A stretch of 64,000 nt of DNA, taken from contig JADFZL010000012.1 in NCBI GenBank assembly GCA_015232575.1, forward strand, positions 1 through 64,000, given 5' to 3'. This document shows positions 52,477 to 61,759 of the stretch, piece by piece (the stretch's first letter is position 1; each line of letters starts with the position of its first letter). The position numbers and the translations under genes were made by a program. This DNA is from Candidatus Rifleibacteriota bacterium (GTDB lineage Bacteria > Muiribacteriota > Ozemobacteria > Ozemobacterales > Ozemobacteraceae). The notes under the pieces were generated by a model. That model saw only the letters and a program-made list of their open reading frames with translations, was not told the origin of the DNA and searched no databases.

Positions 52477-53019
52477 CTTTGCTGCAATTGCAATTGAAGT
52501 AAATACAATATATACGAACAATAAAGCTTCAATCAGCTGTTTACGTGCTTTTTCCGAATCGAACAGTCCGCATTTTTCTCTGAGAATAATAATTTTACGA
52601 CGATCTTCATCTGAAAGGTCATCGACTCCGGATTTAGCTTCCCAGTGATGAAGCAGTTCGTGAAACAACGTTTTCTTTATTTCAGAGTAGATCCTTTTTA
52701 AATCAGCTCCGGGAAAAATTTTTCTGAAAGATCCGTAGTATATGGATATCACGGGACCTGTAAACCCCGTAAAATGCTGATATGTGCCAAGAATATACAA
52801 CCCCTTCATTCTTTCCGGAGAAGGCAAAGTCTTTTTCTGGATATTGTACAACGATATTTCTTTTCTGAATTTTTTCGGAATACGCGAAATGGACTTCCTT
52901 ACCATTTTTTCAAACAGTCTGAACCCAGGAAATCTTTTTTTTAAAGTTTGCCGAAAGTATCTTTTATCCAGATTAATTAAATTATACTCCTGACCAATAT
53001 TATCAATTAATAATAGCAA
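52465..53019 (-). CDS. Zincin-like metallopeptidase with C-terminal membrane anchor
   Basis: This protein of about 184 residues has KKTLFHELLHHWEAKSGVDD, an HExxH motif with a nearby acidic stretch, as in small zincin families. The preceding strand is TGPVISIYYGSF. A hydrophobic segment at the very C-terminus (ALLFVYIVFTSIAIAAK) may anchor it in the membrane as a tail-anchored protein. The start is uncertain: TTG at 53019 has no ribosome site, and later codons are possible. It is convergent with the HD gene. Substrate and role are unknown. Confidence 0.65.
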   Translation of the reverse strand: MLLLIDNIGQEYNLINLDKRYFRQTLKKRFPGFRLFEKMVRKSISRIPKKFRKEISLYNIQKKTLPSPERMKGLYILGTYQHFTGFTGPVISIYYGSFRKIFPGADLKRIYSEIKKTLFHELLHHWEAKSGVDDLSDEDRRKIIILREKCGLFDSEKARKQLIEALLFVYIVFTSIAIAAKLID

Positions 53020-53295
53020 TAATGCTGGCTATTATGCAAATTAATTGAACAGAAATATACTAGAAGACTGTAGCAATGTTGCTGAGCTAACACACTTAAT
53101 GGGTATTAAAACATATATAGACACAACTAATAATGTAAATTCAGTTTTTCTCTGCGTGAGCTGTCTCTTTGGTCAGTAACAATTATTCTTCTGGACTTTT
53201 TCAATCATTTTGATTAATTTTATATCAGTAAGGTATATTTATTTTGAATAGAGGCTAATTAAACAACAGCAGAAATTGCTCAAAGATGAGCTGTT

Positions 53296-53326
53296 AATAT
53301 GGCAAGTGCATTATTAATGCCATATT
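53296..53326. promoter_or_regulatory. Inverted repeat upstream of the DnaB-like gene (operator candidate)
   Basis: AATATGGCA (53296-53304) and TGCCATATT (53318-53326) are perfect 9-bp arms with a 13-base spacer, 25 bases before the ATG at 53352. The position suits an operator or 5' hairpin. AGGAG follows at 53338-53342. The rest of 53020-53295 is AT-rich with no gene that I can support. Confidence 0.4.
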
Positions 53327-53351
53327 GTGAAACATTCAGGAGAACAACATT

Positions 53352-54338
53352 ATGACCATAAATTTTTTGTCACCGGAAATCAAACCAGATAGCATCCCCG
53401 ATGATCTTTTGTCTGGATTCCCCTCTGTTGATGCAATAGTTGAACTTCCAGGCTCAGGGCTTACCCTTGTCGGAGCCCGGCCAAGGCAGGGCAGAAGTGT
53501 TTTTCTGATGAATCTTCTGCTGCGTATCACTCAAGCTAATCCAGCTTCTTCTGTGGTTTATATTTCCTTTGAAGACTGGGCCATGAAAATAGCAACAAAG
53601 TTGCTGAATATTACGTGCGATACTCTCGTTGACGAAGATAATCCAGCAGGAAATCTTCAGAAACTTGAAGACCTCATCAAATTTGGTGAAAAAATTCCGG
53701 AAGCTCTTCAAACCAGGATCAACAGTTTCAATTCCCTGATATTGGAAAGGCGTCTGTTCATTATTGAATCACCTGATTTCATCGAAGACGCCATAGAAAA
53801 AATCAAGGAAATCGGCTCTTCAACAGAACAAGTTGTCCTTATGATAGATTCAATTCACCAGGTTAATCTCCGGAGCGAATTTGCCAACAAATTTCTGAGA
53901 TTGGAAGCAGCAGCATCATTGCTTCGTGAAACTGCATTAAGACTTAAGATACCAGTTATTGCAGGATTTTCTCTTCCAAGTGAATTCAGAAGCAAAAAGG
54001 AAATTGATCTTAATCGTGCACTGATTGAGAGTTTTGAAAAAGACGCTTCGATGATAATGTGCCTTTGGAACGAATCCAGGCAAAAAGAGGAAGACAGTAA
54101 AAAACCATCTTCCGGAATAAAAACTGATTTCGAGATCATGGTTCTGAAAAACCGCAACGGTCCTTCTCCCGTTGAATTTCTATTCAGATTAAACCGACAG
54201 ACTTTCGCACTCTATGACCCGAAAGACCCGCCTCCAACAGCGGCCCCGGCAATATCGACAAATTCGATATCGAAAAAGTCAAAAAGAATACGGCAATCCA
54301 TTCATAAAGCCATAGTTTTGCCCTGCGTAAACACGTAA
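53352..54338 (+). CDS. DnaB-C/RecA-like ATPase with altered Walker A
   Basis: This 328-residue protein has the DnaB helicase C-terminal domain order: GLTLVGARPRQGRSVFLMNL (P-loop region, 36-55), SVVYISFEDWAMKIATKLL (Glu in the DnaB E-x-S position region), VVLMIDSIHQV (Walker B), and EIMVLKNRNGPSPVEFLFR near the C-terminus. The P-loop reads GARPRQGRS, with Arg where the invariant Lys is expected, so ATP hydrolysis may be weak or lost. It lacks DnaB's N-terminal domain, so it is not the replicative helicase. It could be a loader, regulator or phage-derived protein. It is transcribed alone and ends at a strong terminator. Confidence 0.75.
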   Translation: MTINFLSPEIKPDSIPDDLLSGFPSVDAIVELPGSGLTLVGARPRQGRSVFLMNLLLRITQANPASSVVYISFEDWAMKIATKLLNITCDTLVDEDNPAGNLQKLEDLIKFGEKIPEALQTRINSFNSLILERRLFIIESPDFIEDAIEKIKEIGSSTEQVVLMIDSIHQVNLRSEFANKFLRLEAAASLLRETALRLKIPVIAGFSLPSEFRSKKEIDLNRALIESFEKDASMIMCLWNESRQKEEDSKKPSSGIKTDFEIMVLKNRNGPSPVEFLFRLNRQTFALYDPKDPPPTAAPAISTNSISKKSKRIRQSIHKAIVLPCVNT

Positions 54339-54358
54339 ACCCTTTAATCACCCTCTTT

Positions 54359-54403
54359 AAACACATCTGCCATGTATTACTGCATAGCAGATGTGTTTTT
54401 TTT
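54359..54403 (+). terminator. Rho-independent terminator
   Basis: AACACATCTGC (54359-54369) pairs perfectly with GCAGATGTGTT (54387-54397), followed by a run of T (to 54403). It lies 20 bases after the DnaB-like gene's stop. Confidence 0.9.
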
Positions 54404-54406
54404 GTA

Positions 54407-54435
54407 TTGACTAATTTTCATTATTATGATACTTT
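54407..54435 (+). promoter_or_regulatory. Possible promoter of the MarR-efflux operon
   Basis: TTGACT (54407-54412) and TACTTT (54430-54435) are 17 bases apart, about 25 bases before the MarR gene's start. The -10 is poor. A promoter is required here because the upstream terminator isolates this operon. Confidence 0.4.
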
Positions 54436-54459
54436 ACACCTAAATTATTTGGGGATAAA

Positions 54460-54927
54460 GTGATGATGAAACCTTTTTCGGTAGGCATTATACATGCTTT
54501 TTTCATCTGTGTTCATGGGTTCGGCCGCAAGATGCGTCCTTTGATGGAAGAACACGGATTAACCGGTCCTCAGTTCGGTGCTCTGAAGATTCTAAAAAAC
54601 AGAGGTGCCATGTCACCAACTGAGTTGAGCAACTACCTTTCGGTTACTCCGGGAAATATTACCGGAATAATTGACCGACTCAAAAAGTTAAAATATGTGG
54701 AGCGCAGAAGACTTTCTTCTGACCGCAGGGTGCTTAAACTGGCAATAACATCAGAGGGTGAAAAGAAGTTATCAGATTTACTTCCGGTCTGGGAAACAAA
54801 AATAGAAGAAATTTTCAAAGAGGTACCGCTTGAGAGGCAGGAGGAATTTCTCCGGACTCTCCTTGAAATTCAGGAGAGGCTTCATCTTAATCCTGGAAGT
54901 CACTTTGAAAAGGAGGCGGAAAAATGA
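54460..54927 (+). CDS. MarR family transcriptional regulator
   Basis: This 155-residue protein has a winged helix of the MarR type: TGPQFGALKILKNRGAMSPT, LSNYLSVTPGNITGIIDRLK (recognition helix) and VERRRLSSDRRVLKLAITSEG (wing with the usual DRR). It probably represses the efflux operon it heads and is released by a small ligand. Its stop overlaps the TolC-like start by four bases. The start is GTG 54460, or one of the two ATGs immediately after it. Confidence 0.9.
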   Translation: MMMKPFSVGIIHAFFICVHGFGRKMRPLMEEHGLTGPQFGALKILKNRGAMSPTELSNYLSVTPGNITGIIDRLKKLKYVERRRLSSDRRVLKLAITSEGEKKLSDLLPVWETKIEEIFKEVPLERQEEFLRTLLEIQERLHLNPGSHFEKEAEK

Positions 54928-56282
54928 AAAATAAAACCGCATTTACAGTTATTCTGTTTTTCTTATTGTCTTTTCCTGTCGGAAGCGCCTATTCCGATGT
55001 CTCAGGGGAGTCTTCAACATTGAAATCTGCTCCCGATTCGCTTACTCTTGAGGATTGCATTTCAATTGCTCTTTCCGGCAACAGGCTTATTCAGCAGAGC
55101 AAAGCGAAAATTTCTGCCGTAAGAGCAAAAAAAGATCAGGTAATAAAATCGCAACTTCCACTTGCCTCGCTTCAGCTGCAGAAAAACAAGAATCACGAGG
55201 CGATGAGTCCGTTTCTAGCGACCGAACAGAACATATCGAAAGTCGTTGTTTCGCAGAGCATGCATCCTTTCGGGCGCTTCAAATCACAAAAACGTGCAGC
55301 ACAGTCCAATATCACAGCGGCTGACGAAGAAAAAAGAAAAACCGAAATTGAAATTACATTCCAGACAGTAAAAACCTTTTACGATCTGCTCCTTGCGCGT
55401 CACCTTGAGGAGGTTGCCTCTGAATCGGTTGCCCAGCTTGAGCGTCATAGAAACAATACTGCTGCCATGGTTGAAGCCGGAGCAACGCCAAGGTTCGATC
55501 TTCTCAGAGCAGAAGTTCAGCTATCATCGGCAAAACCATCTCTGATAAAGGCACAGCACGTCAGGAAAAGCGGTCTTGCAGATCTGCTGAACCTTCTCGG
55601 GATTGATCCCTCATCAAAACCAGAGTTGATAGGTTCTTTTCCAGTAAATGTTCTTGATATTCCGATACCTGATGAAGAAAAAGCACTTGATATCGCTCTT
55701 AATAATCGTCCTGATGTTGCAGCTTCAAAAGCATCAGTGGAAGCTGGAAAACAGCAGCTCTCAGCCGTAAAGCAAACGCTGCAGCCTACTCTGCAATTAT
55801 CTGGAAGTTATGAAGACACCAAAGGTTCCAGAATGCCAGTTGGTGAGTATAAGCAAAACTGGGGAATTCAGGCCGGTCTAATTTATCCGTTTATGGATTC
55901 TGGCCTTTCCGCCGCTCAGGCAAGAGAAGCCAGAGCTAATCTGCAGGTTGCTCTTCTGGGTTATGAAAACGCAGTCTCAAATCTGAGAGCTGACATCAGA
56001 AAAGCCATATCTTCAGTAGTTGAAGCACGTGAAACCCTTTTATCACAGCAGAAGAATGTTGAACAGGCACAGGAAGCTCTTGCCATTGCCGACAAAGCTT
56101 ATGAAGCCGGAACAAAAACCGTTCTGGATTTCCTTGATGCTCAGCTGGCACTGACACAGGCAAAAACGCTCAGATTTCAGGGATTACGCGATCACGCGGT
56201 AGCAATTGCCCAGCTCGAACGATCACTGGGCTTGATGCCATGCACTTTTGCAATGCAAAATTTTGAATCATCTGGAAAATAA
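54924..56282 (+). CDS. TolC-like outer-membrane efflux protein
   Basis: This 452-residue protein has a signal peptide (residues about 5-22) and two related OEP halves of long helices and strands: LTLEDCISIALSGNRLIQQS, QTVKTFYDLLLARHLEEVAS, GATPRFDLLRAEVQLSSAKP and ALDIALNNRPDVAASKASVE, then ALAIADKAYEAGTKTVLDFL. It forms the trimeric outer-membrane channel of the RND pump encoded by the next two genes. It is coupled to MarR by a four-base overlap. Confidence 0.92.
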   Translation: MKNKTAFTVILFFLLSFPVGSAYSDVSGESSTLKSAPDSLTLEDCISIALSGNRLIQQSKAKISAVRAKKDQVIKSQLPLASLQLQKNKNHEAMSPFLATEQNISKVVVSQSMHPFGRFKSQKRAAQSNITAADEEKRKTEIEITFQTVKTFYDLLLARHLEEVASESVAQLERHRNNTAAMVEAGATPRFDLLRAEVQLSSAKPSLIKAQHVRKSGLADLLNLLGIDPSSKPELIGSFPVNVLDIPIPDEEKALDIALNNRPDVAASKASVEAGKQQLSAVKQTLQPTLQLSGSYEDTKGSRMPVGEYKQNWGIQAGLIYPFMDSGLSAAQAREARANLQVALLGYENAVSNLRADIRKAISSVVEARETLLSQQKNVEQAQEALAIADKAYEAGTKTVLDFLDAQLALTQAKTLRFQGLRDHAVAIAQLERSLGLMPCTFAMQNFESSGK

Positions 56283-56398
56283 AGAATAAGCTGTCCACAG
56301 ATTGCGCAGATCAAGATTTAAAGATGAATACACGATCTCTTTATAGCCCTCCAGGGCAATTTGTACAACAGCTATGAAAGTATATCATGGAGAAAAAT

Positions 56399-57415
56399 AT
56401 GATTAATCAGAATGTTCGAAGTGTTTTTTTATTGTATTATTTCATTAGTTTGAGTATCTTTTCGCCTGTTTCTGCTGTTTTCGCAGAAAATATCTGCGCA
56501 TCAGATTCAGAGAGAACCGCTAGACTGGGTGAAATAACTGGTGAGCTAATGGCAAACAGAAAAGTTGCACTGGCATTCAAAGTTCCCGGAAAAATAAAAG
56601 AAATGCTCTTCAATATGGGTGATCAGGTCAGTACTGATCAGCCTCTTGCCCGCCTTGACTCACGGGATTTTGAAATCAATCGCAAACAGGCACAGGCAGG
56701 GCTTGAAGCTATCAGGGCCAAGCTTAAGCAGCAGGAAAACGGTGCAAGACCGCAGGAAAAAAAACAGGCTGAAGAACTGGTCAGACAGGCAAAAGCTGCT
56801 CATGAAAACGCTGGAAGCGACCTGAAAAGAACACAGGAATTATTTACAGCCGGTGGAGCATCGAAACAAGCTCTTGATGCGGCAATAGCACGTGCAACAA
56901 TCGCTGAGACTCAATACCGTTCGGCACTTCAACAGAAGGATCTGGTTCTTGAAGGTCCGAGACAGGAAGACCGTGACGCCACAGCAGCTCAGGCACGACA
57001 ACAGGAAGCTGTAATTGACAATACTTCTCTTCAGATTGAATATTGTACACTGAGCGCACCATTTTCCGGATTAATCTCACAGCGCCACGCTGACGAAGGT
57101 GCTTATGTAACAACAAGCATTCCAGTTTTCACTATTGTTGAAAACGATCCGATTATTGCAGCCATCGATGTTCCAGAAAATTTCAGCTCATGCTTCAAAC
57201 AAGGTCTTTCAGCAGAGCTCAAAGTATTCGCTTTTCCCGGTGAAACATATCAGGGAAGAGTGATAAGAATTGCTCCGGTTATTGATCCGAAAAACCGCAC
57301 TCTGCGTGTTGAATTGGCTGTAACAAACAAAGATTTAAAATTAAAACCCGGAATGTTTGTAACAGCAAGATTCTTCAACAACGACGAGCAGGCTGAAGAA
57401 GCAATCGTAAAATGA
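56399..57415 (+). CDS. RND periplasmic adaptor (membrane fusion protein)
   Basis: The ATG at 56399 is chosen because GGAG lies six bases upstream; a 56387 ATG is possible. The 338-residue product has a signal sequence, a lipoyl-like half (MANRKVALAFKVPGKIKEML, GDQVSTDQPLARLDSRDFE), a coiled-coil hairpin (EELVRQAKAAHENAGSDLKR), the second lipoyl half (LSAPFSGLISQRHADEGAYV) and a beta-barrel (GETYQGRVIRIAPVIDPKNR). It links the inner-membrane pump to the TolC-like channel. It follows the channel gene by 116 bases and precedes the pump by nine. Confidence 0.9.
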   Translation: MINQNVRSVFLLYYFISLSIFSPVSAVFAENICASDSERTARLGEITGELMANRKVALAFKVPGKIKEMLFNMGDQVSTDQPLARLDSRDFEINRKQAQAGLEAIRAKLKQQENGARPQEKKQAEELVRQAKAAHENAGSDLKRTQELFTAGGASKQALDAAIARATIAETQYRSALQQKDLVLEGPRQEDRDATAAQARQQEAVIDNTSLQIEYCTLSAPFSGLISQRHADEGAYVTTSIPVFTIVENDPIIAAIDVPENFSSCFKQGLSAELKVFAFPGETYQGRVIRIAPVIDPKNRTLRVELAVTNKDLKLKPGMFVTARFFNNDEQAEEAIVK

Positions 57416-57424
57416 GGAAATAAA

Positions 57425-60400
57425 ATGAATCTGGCTGAAATATGCATTAAAAGACCTGTTTTTACTGTTATGATTACTCTGGCGCTTGTCGTGCTCGGAG
57501 TCTTTTCGTATCGCCAGCTCGGACTTGACCTGATGCCCAAAATGGACTTTCCGGTTGTAAGAGTTTTTGCAACGCTTCCGGGCGCTGGTCCGGAAGAAAT
57601 GGAGACTCAGATCGCCAAGCCAATCGAAGAAGTTATAAATACCATTGGCGGAATTGATACTCTGTCTACAAAATGCCTTTTTGGCTCAGTGCAGATCGTC
57701 GTAAAGTTCAATCTGGAAAAGGATATTAACGTTGCCGCACAGGAAATACGCGATAAAATAGCACGAATTACAAAAGACTTTCCCGAAGGAACAGAACCCC
57801 CATTCGTAGAAAAGATGGATCCTGACGCAGCACCGGTTTTAACACTTTTACTTTCTTCCGAAATGCCATTGAGAGATCTGACACATTTCTGCAGAAAGCG
57901 CATCAAGGAACCAATCGAAGCAATTCAGGGAGTTGGTGCAATTCAGCTTATCGGCGGAAGAGAAAGAGAAATTCACATTATTCTCGATTCCGCAAAACTC
58001 GCAAAGTACAATATTTCTTCAGCGCAGGTAAAAGATGCACTGAAAAACCAGAACATGGAAATACCTGGTGGTAATGTAACCCATCAGAATAATGAATTTA
58101 CTTTGAGAGCGCTTGGACGCCTCGAAAACCCGGCTAAATTTGCAGAAATAATTGTTACAACTCAGAACAACATCCCGATACGCATTAGCGATCTCGGAAA
58201 AGTCATTGACGGCCAGGAAGAATCGAGAAACATGGCAAAACTCGACGGCAAAACCTGCCTTTCAATGGTTATCCAGAAACAATCAGGTGAAAACACTCTC
58301 GATGTAATCAATGCTGTAAACAAACGCCTTGCAGAATTGAAACACACTCTTCCTCCTGATTTGAAAATGGTTAAGATCCGCGACCAGTCAAGATTCATCG
58401 AAAGTTCTCTTCATGAATTGAATCTTCACCTTATTCTGGGTTCACTGCTCGCATCATTTTCGGTTCTTCTATTCATGGGAAATTTAGCTTCAACAATCAT
58501 CTCTTCACTGGCTATTCCGGTCTCAATTGTTTCGACTTTTCTTCTTATGAAATATATGGGATTCACACTCAACAATATGTCCATGTTGGGATTAACTCTT
58601 GCAGTCGGAGTTGTAATCGACGACGCCATTGTTGTACTCGAAAACATTTTTCGCCACATGGAAGAAAAAAAGAGCGATGCAATAACCGCAGCACGTGAAG
58701 GCACATCTGAAATTTATCTGGCTGTCATGGCCACTTCTCTTTCTCTCGCAGTAATATTTGTACCAGTTGCTTTCATGTACGGTGTCATTGGAAGACTTCT
58801 CAATAACTTTGGTTTAACAATTGCGTTTGCTATTTTGATTTCAGTTTTTGTGTCATTTACTCTTACTCCAATGTTGTGTTCAAGGGTCTTTCAATTCAAA
58901 TTTGCAAGAAGCAGCGGACACAGCAAGTCTTCATTTTTATATAGTCTCACAGAAAAGACTTATGAGAAACTGCTGCGCTTTTCGCTGAAAAGAAGATGGC
59001 TGATCATTCTGATAGCCTTTCTCTGCATTTTTTCAATTTATCCTCTGAAAAATATGATGAAAGTTGATTTTATTCCAGCAGATGATACAAATGAATACAC
59101 TGTTTATCTTCGAGCAGACGAAGGAAACTCGCTGGAAGGCAGTGAAAAGATCATGAAGGAGATCCAGGAGAAAATATCGAAACTCGAAGGCGTTGAACAT
59201 GTATATTCAAGCATCGGAGAAGGTTCTGGTGCTGGAGTTAACGAAATAATGCTGTTTGTACAACTAGTAGATCTTATGAAAAGGGACTTTACTCAGTTTG
59301 AATCAATGGAAAATGTGCGAAAAATACTTCGAAAATATCCACTGATGAGACCTGCTGTTCAGGCATCGGGCGCGTCATTTGGAGCAGGAAGAATGTCAGA
59401 CGTGCAATTCTTCATAAAGGGACCAGACATTGAAAAAATGCGCGAATATTCCGACACAATAATAAAAAAATGTCAGCAGAATTCCAATTATGCAAACGCA
59501 GAAACATCTCTGATTGATCCAAAGCCTGAAATTCATGTCAGATTTGACAGAGAAAGAGCATACCGCATGGGCGTTCGAATGGAAGCAGTTTCAGGAGCGC
59601 TCCGCACTTTGGTGGGCGGTAAAGATCAGATAAGCCGATTCAAGGAGGCTGACGAGCTTTATGAAGTCAGAGTAAGGTTAAACGAACCCGACAGAAACAA
59701 GATTGAGTCAATTGCGGGTCTTATGTTTCCGACAGCGGGCGGTTCGATGGCCAGACTTGACAACATTGCATCGGTATCTTACGGATATGGACCCTCACAG
59801 ATTGATCGTCAGGACCGCCAGCGCAGCGTAATGATAACAGGCAACCTTTCATCAACCGGAGCACTTGGAGAAGCAAACGATTTCATAAAAAGTTGCGCAG
59901 AAGAACTGAAAATGCCTTCCGAATATACCTATGGCCTTACTGGAAGAGCTAAAGAGATGGAGCGAACCGTTAAAGGCTTTATAACAGCTTTCCTCATGAG
60001 TTCAATATTCATGTATATGATTCTCGCATCGCAGTTTGAAAGTTATCTGCATCCGATAACCATAATGCTTTCGCTGCCGCTCTCTATTCCTTTTGCATTG
60101 ATATCGCTTTATCTGACCGGAAATACGCTGAATATCTATTCGGCACTTGGTGTTTTCATGTTGTTTGGAATAGTGAAAAAAAATGCCATTCTGCAGATTG
60201 ATTATACAAATACCCTGCGTGAGAATGGTCTTGACAGAACAAAAGCTGTCATGGATGCCAACATGGCACGTCTGAGACCGATACTTATGACTACTGTTAC
60301 ACTGGTTGCCGGAATGCTTCCAATGGCACTGGGAAAAGGTCCGGGTGCTGCAACAAGGTCGGCAATGGCAATTACAATTATTGGCGGACAGAGCCTTTGT

Positions 60401-60499
60401 CTTCTGATATCATTGCTGCTTACACCGGTAGCTTATACACTCTTCGATGATTTTGTTGCATACCTGAGCAGAAAGCTTCCAAAACTTGAAAAAGAGTAG
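57425..60499 (+). CDS. RND efflux transporter (AcrB/HAE1 family)
   Basis: This 1024-residue inner-membrane pump starts MNLAEICIKRPVFTVMITLA and has the usual 12 helices with two large periplasmic loops. Family marks include PGAGPEEMETQIAKPIEEVI, the conserved TM4 acidic motif in GLTLAVGVVIDDAIVVLENI (Asp-Asp) and a C-terminal block FGIVKKNAILQIDYTNTLRE. It uses proton entry to drive drug or metabolite efflux through the adaptor and TolC-like channel. AGGAAAT precedes the start. Substrate range cannot be predicted. Confidence 0.95.
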   Translation: MNLAEICIKRPVFTVMITLALVVLGVFSYRQLGLDLMPKMDFPVVRVFATLPGAGPEEMETQIAKPIEEVINTIGGIDTLSTKCLFGSVQIVVKFNLEKDINVAAQEIRDKIARITKDFPEGTEPPFVEKMDPDAAPVLTLLLSSEMPLRDLTHFCRKRIKEPIEAIQGVGAIQLIGGREREIHIILDSAKLAKYNISSAQVKDALKNQNMEIPGGNVTHQNNEFTLRALGRLENPAKFAEIIVTTQNNIPIRISDLGKVIDGQEESRNMAKLDGKTCLSMVIQKQSGENTLDVINAVNKRLAELKHTLPPDLKMVKIRDQSRFIESSLHELNLHLILGSLLASFSVLLFMGNLASTIISSLAIPVSIVSTFLLMKYMGFTLNNMSMLGLTLAVGVVIDDAIVVLENIFRHMEEKKSDAITAAREGTSEIYLAVMATSLSLAVIFVPVAFMYGVIGRLLNNFGLTIAFAILISVFVSFTLTPMLCSRVFQFKFARSSGHSKSSFLYSLTEKTYEKLLRFSLKRRWLIILIAFLCIFSIYPLKNMMKVDFIPADDTNEYTVYLRADEGNSLEGSEKIMKEIQEKISKLEGVEHVYSSIGEGSGAGVNEIMLFVQLVDLMKRDFTQFESMENVRKILRKYPLMRPAVQASGASFGAGRMSDVQFFIKGPDIEKMREYSDTIIKKCQQNSNYANAETSLIDPKPEIHVRFDRERAYRMGVRMEAVSGALRTLVGGKDQISRFKEADELYEVRVRLNEPDRNKIESIAGLMFPTAGGSMARLDNIASVSYGYGPSQIDRQDRQRSVMITGNLSSTGALGEANDFIKSCAEELKMPSEYTYGLTGRAKEMERTVKGFITAFLMSSIFMYMILASQFESYLHPITIMLSLPLSIPFALISLYLTGNTLNIYSALGVFMLFGIVKKNAILQIDYTNTLRENGLDRTKAVMDANMARLRPILMTTVTLVAGMLPMALGKGPGAATRSAMAITIIGGQSLCLLISLLLTPVAYTLFDDFVAYLSRKLPKLEKE

Positions 60500-60543
60500 G
60501 CTTCAAACAATAACATGGTAAAACAAAGAAAAGAAAAGATTTT

Positions 60544-60622
60544 AACCACGGAAAACACGGAATTACGCAGAATTTAAATTGGCTATAAATCTTAGTCTGC
60601 GAAATCTGCGTAATCTGCGGAC
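60544..60622. repeat. Dispersed inverted-repeat element
   Basis: AACCACGGAAAACACGGAAT is followed by ATTACGCAGAATTT, and 24 bases later by AAATCTGCGTAATCTGCGG, its approximate inverted repeat. The left words recur at about 50058-50080 upstream of the Thr-rich lipoprotein. The rest of the gap to 60776 is AT-rich and gene-free. Confidence 0.45.
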
Positions 60623-60776
60623 AGCTTTTATCTTTTATCTGTTTTTATCTTTTATCTTGAAAAATACTTTTGAGAGTTATATACTCTACTTGCTTCGGGC
60701 TTTGCATTTTTGTAAATTCGAAGCAAGTTTTTGTTTTTTCAAGATATTTGGATGAAGTCACCTGAGGAGTCAGATT

Positions 60777-60962
60777 ATGCCAATAAAGAAAGAATTGCTG
60801 GAAATTCTCGCCTGTCCAGCCTGTCACGGCGATATTAAGCACGATCAGCAGAAAGACACTTTAAATTGTCAGAGCTGTCGGCGCATTTATCCGATCAAAG
60901 ACGATATTCCCGTGATGCTGGTTGAAGAATCCACATTGCAGGAGGAAGGCCTGAAGCCTTAA
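60777..60962 (+). CDS. Trm112 family zinc protein
   Basis: This 61-residue protein is a typical bacterial Trm112/UPF0434 member: LLEILACPACHGDIKHDQQ with Cys13 and Cys16, then NCQSCRRIYPIKDDIPVML with Cys31 and Cys34, four Cys that can hold zinc. Members activate or stabilise methyltransferases of translation factors and tRNA. Here the next gene is a TIM-barrel protein five bases downstream. It is small but fully matches the family length. Confidence 0.88.
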   Translation: MPIKKELLEILACPACHGDIKHDQQKDTLNCQSCRRIYPIKDDIPVMLVEESTLQEEGLKP

Positions 60963-60967
60963 TAAAC

Positions 60968-61759
60968 GTGAAATTTAAATTACATACAAATATTCCAATC
61001 AGACATTTGAGACCTGAAGACCTCGAACTTCTTTTAAATCTCAAAATGCAGCCGGAAATATATTTTGCCGCTGATCTTGTTGACTCTCTCTCTGCTGACA
61101 GTTACAAAGAACTTGTCAGCAGATTTAATGAAAAGGGCTTTGAACCTTCATTTCACGGACCGTTTTTCGACCTGAGTCTCGGTGCTTATGATCCAAAAGT
61201 TCGTGCTCTGGCATTAGAAAGAATGCTCTGGACAATCAATGCGGCAAAAGATTTCAAAGCCTCACAGATCGTCCTTCACCCTGGTTATGGGCCATGGGTT
61301 CTCAGCAGAAAATTTGATGAATGGTATGAACTTGCTATTCCCGTAATAAAGACAATAGTGAAAGCCGCATCAGACAATGGAATAAAAATTGCTTTTGAAA
61401 ACATATACGACAATAATCCAAATGATCTGAAAAAAATAGTATCTGAATTTTCACCCGAGCATGTTGGAGTATGCTTTGATACAGGCCACTTCAACCTGTT
61501 TTCCGATGTTCCAATGAAGACGTGGCTTGAAACGCTTTCCGACCGCATCATTGAGTTGCATGTTCATGATAACGACGGTCAGGACGATCACCATATAGCC
61601 ATCGGCGACGGATGTGTCAAATATACTCCTCTGATCAACTGGCTCCATAAACGCGAACAACCACTGGTTGTTACAATTGAAATGGTTCTGAAAACACATG
61701 TAATCAAATCTGTTCCCATTGTCAGGGAATGGATTGGCACAGAAGGAAAAGAAAAATGA
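60968..61759 (+). CDS. Sugar phosphate isomerase/epimerase-like TIM-barrel protein
   Basis: This 263-residue protein starts at GTG 60968. The order FEPSFHGPFFDLSLG, SQIVLHPGYGPWVLSRKFDE, IKIAFENIYDNN, HVGVCFDTGHFNLFSD and IIELHVHDNDGQDDHHIAIGD supplies the metal-binding Glu, Asp and His residues of the AP-endonuclease-2 / xylose-isomerase-like superfamily. It probably isomerises or epimerises a sugar in the cytoplasm. Substrate unknown. Its stop overlaps the asnS start (ATGA). Confidence 0.85.
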   Translation: MKFKLHTNIPIRHLRPEDLELLLNLKMQPEIYFAADLVDSLSADSYKELVSRFNEKGFEPSFHGPFFDLSLGAYDPKVRALALERMLWTINAAKDFKASQIVLHPGYGPWVLSRKFDEWYELAIPVIKTIVKAASDNGIKIAFENIYDNNPNDLKKIVSEFSPEHVGVCFDTGHFNLFSDVPMKTWLETLSDRIIELHVHDNDGQDDHHIAIGDGCVKYTPLINWLHKREQPLVVTIEMVLKTHVIKSVPIVREWIGTEGKEK

